This document shows positions 10,223 to 20,907 of a stretch of 64,000 nt of DNA, piece by piece. The stretch covers positions 124,001 through 188,000 of the forward strand of contig CALKER010000009.1 of assembly GCA_938084835.1 (NCBI GenBank), in the 5' to 3' direction. Below the pieces are notes generated by a model. It saw nothing but the letters and a program-made list of their open reading frames with translations, was not told the DNA's origin and did not search any database. Origin of the DNA: an uncultured Thermoguttaceae bacterium (GTDB taxonomy: Bacteria; Planctomycetota; Planctomycetia; Pirellulales; Thermoguttaceae). Position 1 is the first letter of the stretch; every line of letters begins with the position of its first letter. Position numbers and translations under genes: made by a program.

Positions 10223-10671
10223 GAACAAACCTCCTGTACGTTTTTGGGGATGAACAAATATCCCTCATCTAGCTCCCCGCTTCATGCCTGTCTGCGACAT
10301 TTTGCCCGCCGGAGCTATGTGGCTCGGGTGGACAGGTCGCACCTTGCGGGAAGCCACACCAAAACTGACCGAGGCTTGCCCAAATTTCTTCTCGGCCGGA
10401 TCAGGACGCCTCGGCAAGCCTCGGGGGAAACCGACACATTTATAACCGGGCGGAACAAGGCATCCGACCTTTACCCGTCAAATTCAAAACGGCTTCCGGT
10501 TGGAAATGCTTGACCACGCCCCAAAAGCTTTTATGCCAGACCTTCGGTGCTAAGAGGGCTCCGCATCGTGCGGTGGAATATTTCACTCAAAAGAATTGGC
10601 TCCGGCGTCACGTGTTAGGTAGGAGCTGTAGGGTAGGGACAAAATCGGCGGGACTACCTCAGCCCCAGCAG
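10223..10671. other. 0.45-kb spacer with a perfect 12-bp inverted repeat
   Basis: No gene is supported. The notable content is a stem-loop at 10369-10424. It lies 248 bp past the stop of the 1496-residue membrane protein gene and about 150 bp upstream of the heparinase-like start, both transcribed on the minus strand. Confidence 0.6.
10369..10424. terminator. 12-bp perfect inverted repeat (possible terminator or processing hairpin)
   Basis: CCGAGGCTTGCC at 10369-10380 pairs exactly with GGCAAGCCTCGG at 10413-10424, leaving a 32-base loop. No T-run follows in either direction, so it is not a canonical intrinsic terminator; it may separate two minus-strand transcripts or act in the heparinase-like leader. 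Confidence 0.4.
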
Positions 10672-13600
10672 CTACTGGCCGCGCGCCATCCGGGCCCGAT
10701 AGGCCCGGAAATATTCTGCCCACTCTGGCGGGGGTTCAGGAATCGCCAACTGTTTTACCGGAGAGATTGGACCCTGTAAATGCCCGGGACGAAAACCCCG
10801 CGACCCGGGGCGGAGTCCCAACGCTTGAAGGGCTCGCCGATAATCCTCGTGGGCCAGGCGGTTCCCGGTCCGGCCAGCTTCTTCTCGCAGTCGCACCCAC
10901 TGCTGGTAAAAGTCTAACAGTTCCTCCTCGGTCCATCCCAAAGAGTGAAGAAGTCCTGCCTCAATCTGGCCTTTCTGCACACTATCGCGAAGATACTCCA
11001 ATACCAATCCGGTCACCTTTTCGGCGTATGCCAAATTCACCTCATCTGGCTGATAGACTGGCTGGAGCGAACTCCCAGGGCTGGGAGGTGAAGCCGGTGG
11101 CGCCCCAGTTCCGCCCCGAACCGGGTTGGTCCCCCCTGATTGGAATTGCAGTGATTGTTGATTCCGTTCCATGCTGGGAAGTCCAGCTGTCCCGGTTCCC
11201 GCGGCAATTGCCTGGCCACCAACCGCTCCCGACTCCGCAGAATGCTGCAAGCCACCACCGGAAGCATGCTTGGCAGCCCCTCGGTTATCCCCGGAAACTG
11301 CAATTTGACCTTGTTGGCCTGGCGATAACTCGGTTCCCCCGGGGAGTGGCATGGGAGTACCTCCTCCATCCTGTGGGGATGTTGTACCTTCTGACCCCGC
11401 ACCCGGCTGTGGTGACCTTTGGCCCCCTCCGGGTCCTCCACCTCCGGAGCGATCCCCTTCTAGTTGCCCCTGCGTTCGCGATGGGGCCGTGCTCGTGCTC
11501 GGGGAGAGAGCTTCCGGAGAAGGCTGGGAATCTTCCCTACCTCGCAGGTCGTTGCCAGACATTTTCGGAGAATGAGGCCCAGCTGGAGCTGGGGGAATAG
11601 CCCGGGAATCGCCCCGGCCTGGGTCAGCCCCAGGAGACGACAGTCCAACTACCGCTCCTTGCGGTTGTCCGCCGAGGACCTGCGGCTCGTTTGACAAATG
11701 CCCCGCGAGGGAGCCAGCGGCCGAGTCCCGTGGGGTCACGTCCTCGGAATCTGAAAGGGGCGGATCTTTCTCAGGACCATCGCCGCGGTGCTCGCTTGCT
11801 CCTCTGGCAGCTGGCACTTGCCCGGTCGCATCCGCCTGAAACGAAATAACTTCCTCCCGGGCCAAAAGTTCTTGAGAACCATCTACCGACCGGGTTAGCC
11901 GTTCCCCAGGTGTTGGGGCAGAGGTCTCGTTTTTTCCAGTCCGGGCTGTCTGGCTTCCGTCTCCGGAAGCTTGTGACTTTCCAATAATCCCGGAATCTCG
12001 CTCCGATGAAAACTCCGCTGATATACCACCGCCAGCTGGTGCAGGCTCCCCACGATCTGACACCTGGGAAGGGATATCCGAGCTTACTCCGGAAGGCTGC
12101 GGGGCAGAGGCAGCCCGACCGAAGTCCCTCTGCCGACCCGATTGACCTTCTGTCCCAGTACCCACCCCTCCCGGCTCTTTGGGAAAGAGATTTGGCGACA
12201 TCGCACCAGCCCCCTCACCGACGGGTCGCTTTACCGCGGAAGAGTGACTTTCCGCCCCCGTTGCCCTGCCCAATTCCGACTGAGGCGAGACGCCTTCAGC
12301 CGACCCGCTCCCCGCAGCAGAATTATGGGTTGCTCCCTGGTTTGCCCTTGGCGTCGGCGAGGTCCCCATCTCGGAGGTATTGCCCCCCGCTTGATCGGTC
12401 CGATTCCCATGATGAGCAAAAAACTCTCCCCCGGCTACAGACCCATCCCGGGGCTGCCACGAAGAGCCTAATCCTTCCGCATTTTCCCGCCCCGAAAGCG
12501 ACTGATCCCCTAAATTACCACCGACCTCGTTGTTTGGATTGACCCCAAGTCGCTGATTCTGTTCCAGATATTCAAGGATCCGTTCAAACACTTCTCCGGG
12601 GTCGGCCAGATTGACCCGAGGACGGTTGGGTAAACTCGCCACTCTCCCGTCGACATTATTCCCCCCAGAGGGCAAACTTTGCGACGGGGAATTTTCACCC
12701 TCGCGCGGTATCGCGCCAGCTGTTTGGGTCGTTTGCCTTGCGTCGGATGCGCCCACTCGCTCCTCCGCCGATGATTGATCGCGAGTCCTGCCGGCCAGCT
12801 CTGACACCACTTCTTCCGCCCTAGAGGCCGCACCATCATGAGATCTGCTGAGGCGCGAATTCCCGCGCGAGGCGATTTGCTCCTCAGCCGGCAAGCCCGC
12901 GGGGGCGTCGGCATACTCCGGCCCAGGTTCCATAGATTTTGGATCCGACCCGGCTGTGGCACCATTCTCCAATCCAGAGGGCGATTCACCGGCAGAAGCC
13001 ACATGCCTTTCGGCACTTATACCTAAAGGCGTTCCTCGGTCTTGATGCACAATGTTCGGCCCAACCTCCTCAGGCAAGGATGACTCCTGGGACAAAGATT
13101 GACTCCCTTCTCCCGGACGCTGCTGCGCCATTAGACCTTGAGAGACGAGCGGCCGAAGCTCAAGAATTTCACGTGGGGCACCTTCCCCTTGGTCGCGGCT
13201 CCCGCGTGCCTCGGTTGGTTGTGCCAAATTTCCGTGATTTTCCGACTCGGAAAGAAGCCCAGAATTGTCCCTGTCCGAGGAATGACCGGAAGTTTGACCG
13301 TCCGGAGACCGAGCGGCTAATTCGGGCACGTGGGAGTCGATGCCTTGGGGAATGGACGCCGGAGGGGATCCGCTCCCTACCGAAATGCAGATTTTCGCCG
13401 TTTCCGCCCGATTCGGCTCTGGTTCTCTTGTATCCCAAGCCACCGCCCACACCCGCAGTTCCTCGCCGGAGAAATGACCCAACTGCCTTGGCTCAAAAGC
13501 CAGGCGTTGTTCCCAGCGATGGACCACCTTTTCAGGAGAACCGGCTAATGGAAGATGAAGCTTTTTCTGCTCCCCAAGTGTGGGCGAAGCCACCCAAAGC

Positions 13601-15162
13601 TCCACCTTCGCAAGGCCAAAGTCAGGGTCGTGAGCCCGAAGCATAAACTGAAGCCGATCCTCCAGCCCAAGCTGGATCCTCTCCCCAGCCAAATCTGCGA
13701 AGTTGACCTCCGGCGGCCGATCGGGTAACACATCGATGTGCCGACTCAATTCGTCCCGAAATTTCCGTCCCGATTGAGTCACCCCCTGAAACCAGTAACG
13801 GAGTATCGAGGAGCGAAGAACTCCGGGCCCTATCTGCGGCAATCTCAGGGAGGCTCCCCAGGCCCCTGCCTCATTGAGCTGGAGCTTCACAATTCCTTTT
13901 GAAGCCCGTCCAGTCCCTCCGATCTCCTCCCATAATAGAACTCCCTCTTTGAGGGGTTCCGAGCCGGTGACGACAATCCGCACCGTGGACCCTTCAATTG
14001 CCTGGAAATCACTGACAGCCTCTAAAATTCGCGAAGGAAGGCCAGTATAACCGGGGGGCTCGATGATCACTCGGTTGATAATGATTGTCACTGGAGGCAA
14101 GATGCGTAGGGAAAATACTCGAGTTCGCGCATCACCTGCCTCAAGCCAGTAGTCCAAATTCTCCCTTAACCCCCCTTCCTCGGGGGGAAAAAATGCCTGA
14201 TACTGAAGGGAAGGTGCCACCTTTTGTAACCGGATCGGCGGTCCCCATCTGGGCGCCTCTGCCGCTCGGGTGAAAAGGAAAACTTCCTCGTTTTCTCTAA
14301 GCCCATCCACGTGGGTGGATATCACGACCCTAGAGCCATACTCCACTTCGACATCTCCCGGCTGGACCTCTCGAAAAGTGACCCTTGTCGCCGGGGGGAT
14401 ATCCGCAAGCGGACGCGCAAGCCGTTGAACCGTTATCGCCGAATTCTTCGGTGACAGAACGTAGTACAGCACCGATGTCGTAAAAACCCCCAAAAGGATG
14501 TATGCCCACCTTATTGCCGCCGAGTAATCCACTTTTACGTGGGGAGGGACCCGAGCAAGCTGAGCAGCGGCCGTGAATCCGAGCGAAACGAGGACTTTCC
14601 GCCTTAAATCTTCCTCGACGCTTGAAGCTTCCGAAACCGCGAAACGGTTCCCCTCCGCCCTTTGGGATGAGGAGGGTCCCACATGGTCTGCCCTGTGCTT
14701 CGCCTCCAAGCACCTCGCTAAACTACTCCCGGCCTCCCGACGCAAAAAAACAAAGTTAAGCAGCGTGCTCCGCAACCACGGCACCCCCTGCTCAATCATG
14801 AAAGCAGCAAAGGCCGGACTAACTTTCCACACTACAACCGGCAGAACCCTCCAGAAGAGTCCCCCGATGAAAACCGTTGCAAGCAGAAAAAACGTAGCCA
14901 CCCGTGCCCAGATAGGTAACCCTCCTGGGACAATCCACTGGTCCGCGACTACAGCCAAAAGCAGAACAGTGAGAAGAAAAGTAGCGACGGCGCACAACTC
15001 GGCGACAGCGTCCGCCCATTTGACACGCCGCGCTGCCCGAGCGAGCTCCCGATCGATTAGCCGCTCCGCTTCCAAAAAAGCTGAGGTAGAGCTAGTCTGA
15101 CCGTCGCTCACCGCGCAGGTGCCCTCCGCAGATTGTGTGGCGGCTCTGCTAGATCGATTCAT
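10672..15162 (-). CDS. Large membrane protein, DUF4175-like, with long low-complexity region
   Basis: A 1496-residue protein of unknown function; the N-terminal part resembles planctomycete DUF4175-type proteins. Two hydrophobic helices at ~50-110 and a third at ~218-240 (AYILLGVFTTSVLYYVL) anchor it; residues ~250-590 are beta-rich and probably extracytoplasmic. Residues ~595-1365 are a Ser/Gly/Pro/Glu-rich region with little predicted structure, and a conserved helical C-terminus follows (TGLVLEYLRDSVQKG; WTEEELLDFYQQWVRLRE). A related helix motif occurs inside the low-complexity part (VNLADPGEVFERILEYL near 849) and again near 1375 (VNLAYAEKVTGLVLEYL), suggesting an internal repeat. In other planctomycetes such proteins often sit next to MoxR-BatA-type genes; here none is adjacent. 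No clear ribosome-binding site precedes the ATG at 15162, so the start is less certain. Confidence 0.7.
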   Translation of the reverse strand: MNRSSRAATQSAEGTCAVSDGQTSSTSAFLEAERLIDRELARAARRVKWADAVAELCAVATFLLTVLLLAVVADQWIVPGGLPIWARVATFFLLATVFIGGLFWRVLPVVVWKVSPAFAAFMIEQGVPWLRSTLLNFVFLRREAGSSLARCLEAKHRADHVGPSSSQRAEGNRFAVSEASSVEEDLRRKVLVSLGFTAAAQLARVPPHVKVDYSAAIRWAYILLGVFTTSVLYYVLSPKNSAITVQRLARPLADIPPATRVTFREVQPGDVEVEYGSRVVISTHVDGLRENEEVFLFTRAAEAPRWGPPIRLQKVAPSLQYQAFFPPEEGGLRENLDYWLEAGDARTRVFSLRILPPVTIIINRVIIEPPGYTGLPSRILEAVSDFQAIEGSTVRIVVTGSEPLKEGVLLWEEIGGTGRASKGIVKLQLNEAGAWGASLRLPQIGPGVLRSSILRYWFQGVTQSGRKFRDELSRHIDVLPDRPPEVNFADLAGERIQLGLEDRLQFMLRAHDPDFGLAKVELWVASPTLGEQKKLHLPLAGSPEKVVHRWEQRLAFEPRQLGHFSGEELRVWAVAWDTREPEPNRAETAKICISVGSGSPPASIPQGIDSHVPELAARSPDGQTSGHSSDRDNSGLLSESENHGNLAQPTEARGSRDQGEGAPREILELRPLVSQGLMAQQRPGEGSQSLSQESSLPEEVGPNIVHQDRGTPLGISAERHVASAGESPSGLENGATAGSDPKSMEPGPEYADAPAGLPAEEQIASRGNSRLSRSHDGAASRAEEVVSELAGRTRDQSSAEERVGASDARQTTQTAGAIPREGENSPSQSLPSGGNNVDGRVASLPNRPRVNLADPGEVFERILEYLEQNQRLGVNPNNEVGGNLGDQSLSGRENAEGLGSSWQPRDGSVAGGEFFAHHGNRTDQAGGNTSEMGTSPTPRANQGATHNSAAGSGSAEGVSPQSELGRATGAESHSSAVKRPVGEGAGAMSPNLFPKEPGGVGTGTEGQSGRQRDFGRAASAPQPSGVSSDIPSQVSDRGEPAPAGGGISAEFSSERDSGIIGKSQASGDGSQTARTGKNETSAPTPGERLTRSVDGSQELLAREEVISFQADATGQVPAARGASEHRGDGPEKDPPLSDSEDVTPRDSAAGSLAGHLSNEPQVLGGQPQGAVVGLSSPGADPGRGDSRAIPPAPAGPHSPKMSGNDLRGREDSQPSPEALSPSTSTAPSRTQGQLEGDRSGGGGPGGGQRSPQPGAGSEGTTSPQDGGGTPMPLPGGTELSPGQQGQIAVSGDNRGAAKHASGGGLQHSAESGAVGGQAIAAGTGTAGLPSMERNQQSLQFQSGGTNPVRGGTGAPPASPPSPGSSLQPVYQPDEVNLAYAEKVTGLVLEYLRDSVQKGQIEAGLLHSLGWTEEELLDFYQQWVRLREEAGRTGNRLAHEDYRRALQALGLRPGSRGFRPGHLQGPISPVKQLAIPEPPPEWAEYFRAYRARMARGQ

Positions 15163-15293
15163 GGTTTTTGCAGTGAAAAAAGTGAGCCTTCGCTTGCATC
15201 ATCCTGTGCCCGTCTCTTGACCTCCCACGGAATGGCTCCTCCGCATTTTCCGAAACCTCGGCACGGGCCCAATTACAACACCAAAATACTCAC

Positions 15294-15324
15294 GTGGCAC
15301 GCATTCATACTTTGGTGGCACGCA
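15294..15324. repeat. 10-bp direct repeat, 21-bp period
   Basis: GTGGCACGCA occurs at 15294-15303 and 15315-15324. The 21-bp start-to-start distance is two helical turns, as expected of paired binding sites on one DNA face. It is about 135-160 bp upstream of the membrane protein start at 15162. Confidence 0.5.
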
Positions 15325-15393
15325 ATTTCGATGGAAAAAGACCTCAGAGTTTTCCCCTTTTTAAAGTCCGGTACAGCTCAAACGAGCGCTTAT

Positions 15394-15433
15394 ATCGTTG
15401 CATATGAGGGTCGTTAAATCGTTGCAAATAAGG
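15394..15433. repeat. 16-bp imperfect direct repeat, 24-bp period
   Basis: ATCGTTGCATATGAGG (15394-15409) and ATCGTTGCAAATAAGG (15418-15433) match at 14 of 16 positions. With the GTGGCACGCA pair nearby, this is a candidate regulatory cluster upstream of the membrane protein gene. Confidence 0.5.
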
Positions 15434-16509
15434 CCCGAGGTCTCGCCAGGCTTCCAACTAAGGCATGGGGGCGTCGCGGCACTCTCCCAGAAGCATTTCA
15501 CGTACTTTTTAAATCATAATCCGACCCGAGCCAGGCGCGATCGAGAGTTTCGGACCATCCAAAACCACTCCGACTACTGAGGGTCCCATTAACAACGAGT
15601 GACCGGCGTATGAACATTCGGTCGCCGGTTCGGGCGCAACCCGCAGCTATCCCGCATCGTTCCGCGTAAAGTCCTCCTACTCGATTGTAGACTCCCAAAT
15701 CCCCCCAGAACAAATGTTTGTTGCAGGATTTTCCGGGGAAAAAGACTTTGGTCCGGAGCAAGCCCCAGCTACTTCGAAGATGATGGAGCAGCTCAGGGAT
15801 CACCGAGACTCTTCCTCTACGCCGCCCGTATGCTGCCACGCAAAATCGCTAGGCCTACTTACTTGGGAGGTGTTGGTTTTCTGGCGGGCAGACCAATCAT
15901 CCACCCGACTGCCGGTTGCAAACACTCCCTCCGGAAGTGTCATCTCCCCCAGCGATAACTGGGGCCGATACCCCAACTTTAAGCCATTTTTCAACAGGGC
16001 AAGTCGTTAATTCTGGAACTCAGTCCCAAATGCAGTACAAAACGATCGGCGCCTAGGGCAGATGCGGGAGAGCCTCCCGCGCTACGGAGACTTTTCCCCA
16101 AATGAACGTGTCCTCCCCTGAGACGGACGAAGGAGGCATTAACGACGGGTTGTCAACCGGCAGAAAGCGGTTGAAGGTGAACGTCTAACAGCTGGGCAAC
16201 ATCTTCGGGTAGAAATCGCGGACCTCCCCTGGCCTGTACACATCCTTTGCCCCAGTCTGCTTGCTTGCTCGAGCCCCCACCCCAACGGCGATTATTGACG
16301 GGAACGCTGAGGCTTTGCGAGAATTCGGCGGGTCTCCTTCGGCGGGCGAACTACCAGTCGCGGGGCTGGGATTCGTTAAGCTGCTTGTTACCGCTTAGAC
16401 AAGGAGGTATGCTGGAAGTAGAGGCCGACTTTGAATGATCTGCGGGAAGTGACTTCCACATCATTTTGCGAATAATTAAATTGAAAACGCGGGAAGATCC
16501 GCCGGTTTG

Positions 16510-19500
16510 ATGTCGGATAGTCTTTTTGGTTGCCATCATTGTCGGTTGTCTACTCGTGAGGAGGGTTCAATTGACTCACCTATGGTTTCTCAAGTCTGGC
16601 ACGATAAAGAATCGACGGCATCGCTCTATGGGCTTTTAGCGTTGCGGCACCGCTCTTTAGGACCGATCACGCTGTTTGTGGTCTTAGTGTTGGGCGGCTT
16701 ATTGAGTGTCGGCGCATGGGTGGGAGTGGTGCGACATTATGAGAGGTTACTCCGAGCTCAATTTGAAGCCGACGCTCGGCTGCGCCTACGGGCCATTGAG
16801 GAACGGGTTGATACAAACATTCAGGCTGCGCAAAGCTTGGCCGGACTGTTCCATGCCTCTGTGGAGGTTGAGCGCGACGAGTTTCATGCGTTCGCTTCGC
16901 CTTTGATGTCAGTGGGAAAGGAGCGGCAGGCGGTTTGCTGGGTCGCTCGCATAGGAGAGGGTGCGCGAAAAACTCATGAGGAAAAGTATCAGCGGGAATT
17001 TCAGACCCTCTACGAAATTATGGAGTGGACGCCTGCCGGAGAGCTGTCCCGGGCCCAAAACCGCAAGGAACATTTCCCCATCGTTTACGTCGAGCCGCCG
17101 GGAGTACCACAGCTACCCATCGGCCTGGATCTGGCGAGTGTTCCCGGCGCGATCTCAAAACTCCTCCCCGCCGCCGAAAGCGGCGAACCAAGCGCCGTTC
17201 GACTATGCAACTTGGTGCCCGAAAAAAAATGGGATCGTCGGTGGGATAGTTGGGTACTAATCTTTTGGCCCATTTATGATCGATCTCTACCCTCCGGCCT
17301 TCCCGCAGAACGCAGAAAAAGCCTCAAGGGTTTTGCGGGCCTGGCTGTTGACGTCAGCCAACTGCTTTCCCAAGCCCTTCTCGGTCTTCCCCCAGCAGAG
17401 GTGGATATCTCCGCCTATGATCACCCCCCTGAATGTGGACGACCTCTCTTAGCCTGGGAAGCGTCCGCCAATCGAAGCCGTCCCTTTGTTCCGCGTCCCA
17501 TCCCCGGGGAGCTCCTGGAAACAGGGCTCCATCGAGCCGAGCGATTAGCCTTGCCCGGAATTGCGTGGACGATTGTTTGCACGCCCACCGATACATACAC
17601 GCTTAGGGGGGTTTTCTTACCTCCGTGGCTCGTCTTGGCTGGGGGATTGTCTCTCAGCATGCTAGCCGCCGCATACGTGAGCTCGCTCGTCAATCGGACC
17701 GCACGTGTGGAGCAACTAGTGGCAGAGCGTGCTGCTGATCTCTGTCGGGCAAAAGAGTCGTTGGAAGCCGAAATCGAGCGCCGCAAGCTTGTGGAGCAAG
17801 ATTTGCGGGATTCCCAGGCCCTCTACTCTTCCTTGGTCGAAAATCTGCCGGTTCAGGTCTTGCGTAAAGACCTCGAAGGCCGGTTTACCTTTGCAAACCA
17901 GTCTTTTTGCCGTTTGGTCGGAATGAGCCTTGAGGAGCTGAAGGGTAAGACCGACTATGATCTTTACCCCCCGGATTTGGCAGAGAAATATCGCGCCGAT
18001 GACCGTTGGGTAGTAGAGCATGGACAACTTTTCGAATGTGAGGAGGAAAACATCCAAGAGGGTCAACGGCGGTACGTCCACGTGATGAAGTCTCCTGTTC
18101 GGGATGCGGCCGGAAAAATCGTGGGCACGCAAGTGGTTTTTTGGGATGTGACCGCGCAGCGTCAGGCGCAGGCGGCACTTGAGCACGAGCGATATCTGCT
18201 CCACGCCCTAATGGACCACCTTCCCCATGCTATTTACTTTAAGGATCGGGAAGGACGCTATCTGCGAATTAACCGAGCGTTGGCTCGTAGCTTCGGGTTG
18301 GCTGATCCTGCAGAGGCACTGGGGAAAACCGACTTCGACTTTTTTGGTCCGGAATATGCCCAGGAGGCGCGTCGCGACGAAATTCGCGTTATGGACACGG
18401 GGCAGCCGATTGTGGACAAAGAGGAGCGGGTGGTATGGCTTGACGGTCGCGCCCGATGGATGAGTACTACAAAACTTCCCCTCTTCGATGAGCATGGGGC
18501 CACTGTCGGGACTTTTGGCATCTCCCGGGACGTGACCGAGCGGAAAAAGGCGGCCGAGGCTCTTCGCGCTGCTAAAGAGGCTGCTGAATCCGCAAGCCAA
18601 GCCAAAAGCACTTTCTTGGCCAACATGAGCCATGAAATTCGAAACCCACTCAACGCTATCGTGAACATGGCTCGGTTGCTCCTGGACAGTCCCGTGACTA
18701 AAGAGCAACGCGATTATCTATTAGCCATTAAGGAATCCGGGGAAACACTGGAAGCGCTGATTAACGACATCTTGGATTTCTCCAAGATCGAAGCAGGTCG
18801 GCTCACCTTGGAACAGGAACCGTTCGACCTCCATGAGACGGTTCAAGATACAATGCGATGGTTGGCCATCCGGGCCCATCAAAAGGGGTTGGAAATTGCT
18901 TGCAATCTTCGGCCGGGGGTCCCTGTGGGAGTCATCGGGGATAACACCCGCTTGCGACAGATTCTGGTCAATTTGGTAAGCAACGCCATTAAATTCACGG
19001 AGCAAGGTGAAGTAGAGCTGACCGTCGACACGGAATCCTTTGTCAACGGAGACGTCGTGCTCCACTTCAAAGTCCGCGACACGGGGATTGGCATTCCTGA
19101 AGACAAGGTAAACAAAATCTTCGAGGCCTTTGAACAAGCCGAGACTAGTCGCCGGCGGCGCTATGGGGGAACAGGACTTGGGTTGGCCATCAGTCGACGT
19201 TTAGTCGAGGCCATGGGAGGGCAGATCTGGGTGGAAAGTATTCCCGGCGTGGGCAGCACTTTTCATTTCACCGTCCGTCTCGGCGTAGTGCCCACCTCCC
19301 CCGAACAACCCCAGCTCGTAGCGCCACCGCTTCTCCACGGCCTCCGCGTCCTGGTCGTGGACGACAATCACACTAACCGACGCATCCTCGGCGAAATCTT
19401 GGAGGGATGGCACCTCGTCCCCATTTTGGCCGAAAGTGTTGACCAGGCGTTGGAAATCCTCACGGAAGCCGAAAACGCCGGGAATCCCATCCCTCTGGTA

Positions 19501-20907
19501 ATCACCGATGTACAAATGCCGGGACGCGACGGTTTTGATCTTGTGCGAACCATCAAGGAAGACAAACGCTTAGGCAGCACAGTGATCATGATGCTTTCTT
19601 CGGGGGATCGGCCGGACGACTTACGCCGGGTGGAAAATTTCGGGGTAGCTGCTTATCTCCTAAAGCCGATTAAACACTCGGAATTATTGGACGCCATCAC
19701 CTTGGCCCTCGGGCTGCAGACGGCAAAGGACCTCCGTGAGCCAACCGACATCTTCCGTCGCACACCGCGGCGGCCATTGCGAATCCTCCTCGTCGAAGAC
19801 AGTATCATCAATCAAAAATTGGCCGTCGGCATGCTGCAAAAGTGGGGGCACGAGGTGGTGGTGGCCGCCAACGGACGCGAAGCACTCAAGCTCTATCAAA
19901 CGCAGCCCTTCGATCTGATTTTGATGGACGTCCAAATGCCAGAAATGGATGGTTTCGAAACCACCGAGGCCATCCGTGCTTTAGAGCGGCGCACGGGCCG
20001 ACATGTCCCCATCCTCGCCATGACCGCGCACGCCCTGAAAGGGGATCGCGAGCGGTGCTTGCGGGCGGGTATGGATGACTACGTGGGCAAGCCCATCCGG
20101 CCGGAAGTCCTCTTCGAAAAAATCGAGGCGCTAACGGCGGAGGAGCCACCGGCTGGAGTTAAAAAATCAGAGAGATCGCCCCTTGAAAGCCAAAGGCCTC
20201 CCGGCGAAGAAAGCGACTCCGGACTGAGTCCCGCCAACTTGGGGCAACCCGCTAAAGTTGTTCCTTCCCCCGATTTTACCGACGCGCAGACAGCCCAATC
20301 CCACAGCCATGAGGATAAATTAGCACCATCACGGCCAGAGACCCCTGAGCTTGTGACGAAAACCCTGTTCGAGGATGCGCGACCAATCTCCGGGCCCTCG
20401 GCCGCCCCAGAAAAGGCCTACTTGCCGGAGGACGTCCCCTCACCACATCGAGAAGAAGCCAAGCAAGCGACCACCATGTCACCTTTTTCGCCGGGAGGTA
20501 CAGCCGTGGAGCTCCCCTCACCTCCACACGAACAGTCGGATAATTCCCTGTGGCCGGATTTCAGTCTGCAAGAAGCGTTACGATCGGTTCGCGGCGATTA
20601 TGAGCTGCTTCGCGTGGTATGCGAATCGGTTGTAGAGGATACCCCTCGATTGCTGAGCGAGATCGGCAAGGCTCTATCCGAAAGAAATGCCAAGAATCTT
20701 CGGCTTTACGCCCATACCCTGAAGGGGTCAATTCGATATTTTGGCCCGACGGCCCTCTTTCATCATTGCTTTGAGCTAGAGAAAATGGGCAGGGATGGTC
20801 TTTTTGAGGGCGCTGACGACTTGTTTGAGCTGATCCGGCAGGACACGGAACGATTGCGAGAATTCTTACAGTCGTACCTCAAGTCCCAGTTTCGGCCGGA
20901 AGGATAA
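16510..20907 (+). CDS. CHASE-PAS-PAS hybrid histidine kinase with two receivers and HPt
   Basis: A 1465-residue inner-membrane sensor. Order: transmembrane helix (~50-75), extracytoplasmic CHASE-type ligand domain (~80-365), second helix (~370-395), coiled coil, PAS (~434-550), PAS (~560-677), HisKA with phosphoacceptor H708 ([11 protein letters not shown]), HATPase ([20 protein letters not shown]), receiver 1 (D1000 in [12 protein letters not shown]), receiver 2 (D1140 in [13 protein letters not shown]), a ~150-residue Pro/Ser/Glu-rich linker, and HPt with H1402 ([12 protein letters not shown]). All phosphotransfer residues are present, so a His-Asp-His phosphorelay to a separate receiver is expected, as in BarA/TorS-type kinases. 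The start is uncertain: ATG 16510, TTG 16507 and ATG 16582 are in frame and none has a well-placed Shine-Dalgarno. Two separate receiver proteins follow at 21.3 and 22.6 kb and are candidate partners. Confidence 0.93.
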   Translation: MSDSLFGCHHCRLSTREEGSIDSPMVSQVWHDKESTASLYGLLALRHRSLGPITLFVVLVLGGLLSVGAWVGVVRHYERLLRAQFEADARLRLRAIEERVDTNIQAAQSLAGLFHASVEVERDEFHAFASPLMSVGKERQAVCWVARIGEGARKTHEEKYQREFQTLYEIMEWTPAGELSRAQNRKEHFPIVYVEPPGVPQLPIGLDLASVPGAISKLLPAAESGEPSAVRLCNLVPEKKWDRRWDSWVLIFWPIYDRSLPSGLPAERRKSLKGFAGLAVDVSQLLSQALLGLPPAEVDISAYDHPPECGRPLLAWEASANRSRPFVPRPIPGELLETGLHRAERLALPGIAWTIVCTPTDTYTLRGVFLPPWLVLAGGLSLSMLAAAYVSSLVNRTARVEQLVAERAADLCRAKESLEAEIERRKLVEQDLRDSQALYSSLVENLPVQVLRKDLEGRFTFANQSFCRLVGMSLEELKGKTDYDLYPPDLAEKYRADDRWVVEHGQLFECEEENIQEGQRRYVHVMKSPVRDAAGKIVGTQVVFWDVTAQRQAQAALEHERYLLHALMDHLPHAIYFKDREGRYLRINRALARSFGLADPAEALGKTDFDFFGPEYAQEARRDEIRVMDTGQPIVDKEERVVWLDGRARWMSTTKLPLFDEHGATVGTFGISRDVTERKKAAEALRAAKEAAESASQAKSTFLANMSHEIRNPLNAIVNMARLLLDSPVTKEQRDYLLAIKESGETLEALINDILDFSKIEAGRLTLEQEPFDLHETVQDTMRWLAIRAHQKGLEIACNLRPGVPVGVIGDNTRLRQILVNLVSNAIKFTEQGEVELTVDTESFVNGDVVLHFKVRDTGIGIPEDKVNKIFEAFEQAETSRRRRYGGTGLGLAISRRLVEAMGGQIWVESIPGVGSTFHFTVRLGVVPTSPEQPQLVAPPLLHGLRVLVVDDNHTNRRILGEILEGWHLVPILAESVDQALEILTEAENAGNPIPLVITDVQMPGRDGFDLVRTIKEDKRLGSTVIMMLSSGDRPDDLRRVENFGVAAYLLKPIKHSELLDAITLALGLQTAKDLREPTDIFRRTPRRPLRILLVEDSIINQKLAVGMLQKWGHEVVVAANGREALKLYQTQPFDLILMDVQMPEMDGFETTEAIRALERRTGRHVPILAMTAHALKGDRERCLRAGMDDYVGKPIRPEVLFEKIEALTAEEPPAGVKKSERSPLESQRPPGEESDSGLSPANLGQPAKVVPSPDFTDAQTAQSHSHEDKLAPSRPETPELVTKTLFEDARPISGPSAAPEKAYLPEDVPSPHREEAKQATTMSPFSPGGTAVELPSPPHEQSDNSLWPDFSLQEALRSVRGDYELLRVVCESVVEDTPRLLSEIGKALSERNAKNLRLYAHTLKGSIRYFGPTALFHHCFELEKMGRDGLFEGADDLFELIRQDTERLREFLQSYLKSQFRPEG

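Larger units (their letters stand above)
15163..16509. other. 1.35-kb divergent spacer with two direct-repeat pairs
   Basis: Separates the minus-strand membrane protein from the plus-strand hybrid kinase, so it should hold both promoters. No gene is supported. Two direct-repeat pairs lie 130-270 bp upstream of the membrane protein start: GTGGCACGCA at 15294-15303 and 15315-15324, and a 16-bp pair at 15394-15409 and 15418-15433. No clear consensus promoter was recognised. Confidence 0.55.

Noticed and set aside
15298-15330. Sigma-54-type promoter (TGGCAC plus downstream element)
   Set aside because: The TTGC element at the required spacing is absent and the orientation does not lead to a gene.
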